From the NCBI GenBank assembly GCA_007695205.1, contig REEF01000613.1, positions 1 to 17,058 on the forward strand: 17,058 bases of DNA, read 5' to 3'. Position 1 is the first letter of the stretch, and each line of letters begins with the position of its first letter. Origin of the DNA: Planctomycetaceae bacterium (GTDB taxonomy: Bacteria; Planctomycetota; Planctomycetia; Pirellulales; Pirellulaceae). The translations under genes were made by a program, and so were the position numbers. The notes under the pieces were generated by a model, which worked only from the letters and a program-made list of their open reading frames with translations, did not search any database and was not told the origin of the DNA. Positions 13,839 to 17,058 of this stretch are shown here, piece by piece.

Positions 13839-15341
13839 ATGACGTTTGCACGCAATCCTTTCTTGCTCGTCGGTCTGCTGGCTGTGCTGACTGTCGGGAC
13901 GGCGCACCGAGCGTTGGGCGAACGGCCGAATGTGTTGGTGATCATCACGGACGATCAACGGACCGATGCGGTCGGGCTGGGCGGCAGCCGCCACCTGGAG
14001 ACGCCGAATATCGACCGACTGGGCAAAGAAGGCATCTACTTCGCGAATATGTTCTGCACCACCTCGCTGTGTTCGCCCAGCCGGGCGAGCATCCTGAGCG
14101 GTCTGTACGCCCATACGCACGGGGTGACGGACAACTTTACGGAATACCCCGAGGACCTGAAGAGTTTTCCGATCGTCTTGCAGGAGGAGGGTTACAACAC
14201 GGCTTACGTCGGCAAATGGCACATGGGCGAGGACAACGACGAACCGCGGCCGGGCTTCGATTGGTTCGTCACGCACAAAGGGCAGGGAAAATACTTTGAC
14301 ACCGAATTCAACTTCCACGGCCAACGCCGTGAAGTCGTGCCGGGGTATTACACGACAGTCGTGACGGACATGGCCATCGACTGGCTGAATCGCCCGCGTG
14401 AAGACCAACCCTGGTTGCTGATGGTCGGCCATAAGGCCCCGCACAGTTTCTACTACCCGGAACCGAAATACGAGAATGCGTTCGATCACGTACGGATCCC
14501 GTACCCAGAAACGGCCTTCATGTTGGACGACAAACCAGCGTGGATCCAGGATCGTTTGTATACCTGGCACGGCATCTATGGCCCGCTGTTCGATTGGCGC
14601 AAGGAGTTCCCGGATGACAGCCCCGAAGCGGTGAAGGACTTTGAAGCGATGATCCGAGCGTACTGGGCAACCCTGATCTCGGTGGACGATAGCGTCGGCC
14701 GCATGTACGACGTGCTGAAGGAACGAGGGGAATTGGATAACACCGTTGTGGTATTTATGAGCGACAACGGCATCCTGAACGGCGAACATGGGATGATCGA
14801 CAAACGGACCATGCACGAGCCCAGCATTCGCGTGCCGCTGCTGGTGCGTTATCCCGGACTGGTTCCCCCGGATCAACCCAAGGTGATCGAACCGCAAGTC
14901 TTGACGATCGACATCGCACCCAGCATCCTGGAATTGTGCGGCGCACCGCCGTTGGAAGATATCCACGGCCGGTCTTGGGTTCGCTTGGTCCGTGAAGGCG
15001 ATCCTGATTGGCGGCGTTCCTGGTTCTACTACTACGATTACGAAGTCCAGTTCCCGTACACACCGAACGTTCGCGGTGTACGCACCGATTCGTGGAAGTA
15101 TATCCGTTACCCGCACGGTGACGGTGGACCGGATCGGCACATGGCCGAACTGTACAACATCGAATTCGATCCCGAGGAACGTTACAACCTGATCGATCGT
15201 CCGAAGTACGCGCCGGTGGTCAAGCGGTTGCAGGCCGAATTGACTCGGTTGATGGCCGAAACCGGTCTGACGCCGGAAACCGACCCGATGCCGATCGACC
15301 AAGGCATCAAGCAGGAACTTCCCGACCCCAAGATCCGCTAA
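13839..15341 (+). CDS. Secreted family S1 sulfatase (N-acetylglucosamine-6-sulfatase/heparan-sulfatase-like)
   Basis: A 500-residue sulfatase. Residues 1-27 form a signal peptide (MTFARNPFLLVGLLAVLTVG core). NVLVIITDDQ (31-40) gives the metal-binding Asp pair, and CSPSR (78-82) the formylglycine motif with Cys78. GKWHMG (125-130), GHKAPHSF (197-204), SDNGILNGEHG (309-319) and DKRTMHEPSIRVPLLVRYPG (321-340) follow. The C-terminal WFYYYDYEVQFPYTPNVRGV and WKYIRYP region is usual in glucosamine-6-sulfatase-like enzymes of this family. It likely desulfates an amino-sugar or other polysaccharide outside the cytoplasm; the exact substrate is inference. The ATG at 13839 has GGAGGA 8 bases upstream; the longer open frame starting at 13674 runs through the repeat copy and is not credible. 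A third sulfatase follows after 181 bases on the same strand. Confidence 0.93.
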   Translation: MTFARNPFLLVGLLAVLTVGTAHRALGERPNVLVIITDDQRTDAVGLGGSRHLETPNIDRLGKEGIYFANMFCTTSLCSPSRASILSGLYAHTHGVTDNFTEYPEDLKSFPIVLQEEGYNTAYVGKWHMGEDNDEPRPGFDWFVTHKGQGKYFDTEFNFHGQRREVVPGYYTTVVTDMAIDWLNRPREDQPWLLMVGHKAPHSFYYPEPKYENAFDHVRIPYPETAFMLDDKPAWIQDRLYTWHGIYGPLFDWRKEFPDDSPEAVKDFEAMIRAYWATLISVDDSVGRMYDVLKERGELDNTVVVFMSDNGILNGEHGMIDKRTMHEPSIRVPLLVRYPGLVPPDQPKVIEPQVLTIDIAPSILELCGAPPLEDIHGRSWVRLVREGDPDWRRSWFYYYDYEVQFPYTPNVRGVRTDSWKYIRYPHGDGGPDRHMAELYNIEFDPEERYNLIDRPKYAPVVKRLQAELTRLMAETGLTPETDPMPIDQGIKQELPDPKIR

Positions 15342-15385
15342 TCGGGTGTGCAGGAACGTAGGGGACTGGACGAACGATGCGGAAC

Positions 15386-15485
15386 AAGACTTGCGAGTCT
15401 TCGGCTGTAAGATGCGCGCACCGTGCGCGCATCTTCGTAGGTTGGGACTCCGTCCCGACCGGGTCGGGTCGGAGACCCAACCTAC
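15386..15485. repeat. Three successive perfect or near-perfect hairpins between sulfatase genes
   Basis: Three inverted repeats follow one another in the 181-base gap. AAGACT/AGTCTT (15386-15401) has a 6-bp stem and 4-base loop. A 12-bp perfect stem, AAGATGCGCGCA and its complement (15409-15435), surrounds the loop CCG. GTAGGTTGGGACTCCG... and its near complement GGGTCGGAGACCCAACCTAC (15437-15485) form a longer imperfect stem. No U-run follows any of them, so a simple terminator is not indicated. They may be dispersed repeats or an mRNA-processing or stabilising structure between the two genes. Confidence 0.7.
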
Positions 15486-15522
15486 TTTGGTTGCGGCCGT
15501 GCCGCGTTAGGAGAATACGCTG

Positions 15523-17001
15523 ATGAAAAACCGTTTCATGTTGTGGTTGCTCGGGGCGCTGGTGGCGCTGGGTTCGACTGGCCTTTCGCGCACACTGGCC
15601 ACCGAACGCCCTAACGTCCTGTTCCTGGCCATTGATGACCTGCGCAACGACTTGGGGTGTCTGGGCGTCCCGCACGCCAAGACGCCCGAGTTGGACGCGC
15701 TGGCGGCATCCGGTCGGCTGTTCACGCATCATTACGTCCACGTGCCGACGTGCGGGGCATCACGTTATACATTGATCCGCGGCCGTTACCCGGACCTGCC
15801 GGCCCATCTGGGCAACGGAGCCATCGCCTCGACGCACCCGCAATGGGCAGCGTCCAGCCTACCGGCCGTGTTTCGGCAACACGGGTACCAGACGCTGTCG
15901 CTGGGTAAGATCACCCATTATCCGGGCGGAAGGACGGGGCGAGGCTGGGCGGAGGGCCCCGAAGAACTGCCGGGTGTCTGGGACCGTTGCTGGGTTCCCG
16001 AATCGCCATGGGCAACACCCGAAGCGATGATGCACGGGTTTGCCAACGGTGTTGCCAGGGATCGAGGACAGTCGCCGCCCTGGGAGGCGTTCGATGGTCC
16101 CGATGAATCCTATCCGGACGCCTGGGTGGCCGCCGACGCCGTACGGACGCTGGGCGAACTGGCCAAATCACAGGAACCCTGGTTCTTCGCGGTCGGTTTT
16201 TTCAAGCCGCATCTGCCCTTTGCCGCGCCGAAGAAATGGTTTGACATCCACGATCCCGATGCAATCCCCGCACCCGTGGTGACGGAGCGCCCTGCTTCCC
16301 CATCCGGATGGCATGGCAGCGGTGAATTCCGTCGCAACTACGGGCACCAGGGCCGAGATCCCGACGACGACCCCGACTACGCTCGGCTGATGCGCCAGGC
16401 GTACGCCGCGTCGACCAGCTACATGGACGCGCAATTGGGACGCGTGGTTCGGGCGCTCGAAGAACTGGGACTGGCCGACAACACGGTGATTGTTGTATGG
16501 AGCGATCACGGGTTCCTGCTGGGCGAGCACGCGATCTGGGGCAAGCACTGTTTGTACGAACACGCGTTGCGTGCGCCGGTGATCATCCGCCATCCGGGCA
16601 TGCCACATCCGGGCCAAGCCAGCGATGCGATTATCGAAACGGTGGATCTGTTTCCCACGCTGCTGGATCTGTGCTCGTTGCCCGCACCCGAAGGGTTGAG
16701 CGGCCGCAGCCTGAAGCCGCAACTGGACGATCCAACGGTCCTGGAAACCAAGCCGGCCCTCGCCTTCTGGACGGGCGGCAGACGGACCATCCGAACCGAT
16801 CGTTGGCGGCTGATCGTCCATCGACAAGGTGCCGCGGAGGAAGCGTTCGAGTTGTTCGACTATCAGACCGATCCACACGAATCGCAGAACGTGGCCGATC
16901 AGCATCCGGAAAAAGTCGCGAAACTGCTGGCGATCCTGAACGAAGCCCCCGATCCGTCCCGGCCTGCGGTGCGGAAAAGGGGACGGGGGTCTTTTCAGTG
17001 A
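15523..17001 (+). CDS. Secreted family S1 sulfatase (iduronate-2-sulfatase-like)
   Basis: A 492-residue sulfatase. Residues 1-27 are a signal peptide. NVLFLAIDDLRNDLGCLG (31-48) carries the Asp pair and the iduronate-sulfatase-like D-D-L-R-x-D-L-G pattern. The formylglycine motif is CGASR (77-81), the C-x-A-x-R variant in place of C-x-P-x-R, with Cys77. GKITHYPGG (128-136) stands in place of G-K-W-H, FKPHLPFAAPKKWFD (227-241) is typical of iduronate-2-sulfatase-like enzymes, and SDHGFLLGEH (327-336) and WGKHCLYEHALRAPVIIRHP (339-358) complete the site. Substrate is inferred as a uronic-acid or other sulfated glycan. The ATG at 15523 is preceded by TTAGGAGAATACGCTG, with AGGAG 8 bases upstream. 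The last eight residues, KRGRGSFQ, and the region of the stop are encoded by a 25-bp repeat that recurs immediately downstream. Confidence 0.92.
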   Translation: MKNRFMLWLLGALVALGSTGLSRTLATERPNVLFLAIDDLRNDLGCLGVPHAKTPELDALAASGRLFTHHYVHVPTCGASRYTLIRGRYPDLPAHLGNGAIASTHPQWAASSLPAVFRQHGYQTLSLGKITHYPGGRTGRGWAEGPEELPGVWDRCWVPESPWATPEAMMHGFANGVARDRGQSPPWEAFDGPDESYPDAWVAADAVRTLGELAKSQEPWFFAVGFFKPHLPFAAPKKWFDIHDPDAIPAPVVTERPASPSGWHGSGEFRRNYGHQGRDPDDDPDYARLMRQAYAASTSYMDAQLGRVVRALEELGLADNTVIVVWSDHGFLLGEHAIWGKHCLYEHALRAPVIIRHPGMPHPGQASDAIIETVDLFPTLLDLCSLPAPEGLSGRSLKPQLDDPTVLETKPALAFWTGGRRTIRTDRWRLIVHRQGAAEEAFELFDYQTDPHESQNVADQHPEKVAKLLAILNEAPDPSRPAVRKRGRGSFQ

Positions 17002-17030
17002 CCGAAAAAGGGGACGGGGGTCTTTTCAGT
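16975..17030 (+). repeat. Perfect 25-bp direct repeat at the sulfatase stop codon
   Basis: Bases 16975-16999 and 17006-17030 are identical (25 of 25; core GGGGACGGGGGTCTTTTC), separated by 6 bases. The first copy encodes the final residues of the third sulfatase, and the TGA stop (16999-17001) begins on its last base. The core resembles the arms at 2170-2242. The remaining bases to 17058 show nothing recognisable. Confidence 0.85.
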
Positions 17031-17058
17031 CATTCCTGCCGCTTTCTCGGACGACCGC

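Noticed and set aside
13632..15302. 556-residue open frame on the minus strand opposite the second sulfatase
   Set aside because: The plus strand has the sulfatase active-site motifs and a good Shine-Dalgarno; the antisense frame has no family features.

Overview
The window looks like a chromosomal segment of a high-GC Planctomycetes bacterium (Pirellula/Rhodopirellula-like). This is inferred from three different secreted sulfatases in 17 kb, a Tat-exported Gfo/Idh/MocA oxidoreductase, an ASPIC/UnbV repeat protein, a bacterial MfnB homologue (a C1-cofactor enzyme known from planctomycetes and methylotrophs), and many short intergenic repeats. I saw no tRNA, rRNA, CRISPR array, transposase or phage gene.

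Layout. (1) Bases 2-2149, plus strand: the 3' end of an FG-GAP/ASPIC-UnbV protein, then a sulfatase whose Shine-Dalgarno overlaps the upstream stop codon. (2) 2327-4018, plus strand: an IlvD/Edd-family dehydratase. (3) 4034-8153, minus strand: a phosphonate/phosphite-type ABC importer consisting of a lipoprotein binding protein (PhnD-like) and a single polypeptide that fuses ATPase (PhnC) and permease (PhnE), with a Tat-signal oxidoreductase gene between them. (4) 8386-10274, minus strand: leuA preceded by an 18-codon leader peptide with eight Leu codons and a Rho-independent terminator, a classical leucine attenuator. (5) 10365-11585, minus strand: a YeeE/YedE sulfur-compound transporter. (6) 11732-13532, plus strand: a DapA/NanA-family aldolase with a C-terminal amphipathic tail, then MfnB. 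(7) 13839-17001, plus strand: two further sulfatases of different types.

How the genes fit together. The three sulfatases carry signal peptides and the Cys of the formylglycine motif, so they probably desulfate polysaccharides outside the cytoplasm; the YeeE-type transporter is a second sulfur-related gene. The Phn-like importer would bring in a phosphorus oxyanion or phosphonate. leuA with its attenuator is a self-contained leucine-responsive unit. The aldolase/MfnB pair points to central-carbon or C1-cofactor chemistry.

The gaps are rich in short repeats. One family (ATCCGTCCTAC...TATGCAAC.ATGGGG, sometimes with a GGACGGATT/AATCCGTCC hairpin) occurs four times, two of them forming a 190-bp MITE-like inverted repeat. 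A GGGGTCGGGAGTC-type repeat forms an inverted pair after the first sulfatase, and a similar sequence forms a direct pair over the end of the third. Every sulfatase gene is bordered by such repeats, and two coding sequences appear to read into them at their 3' ends.
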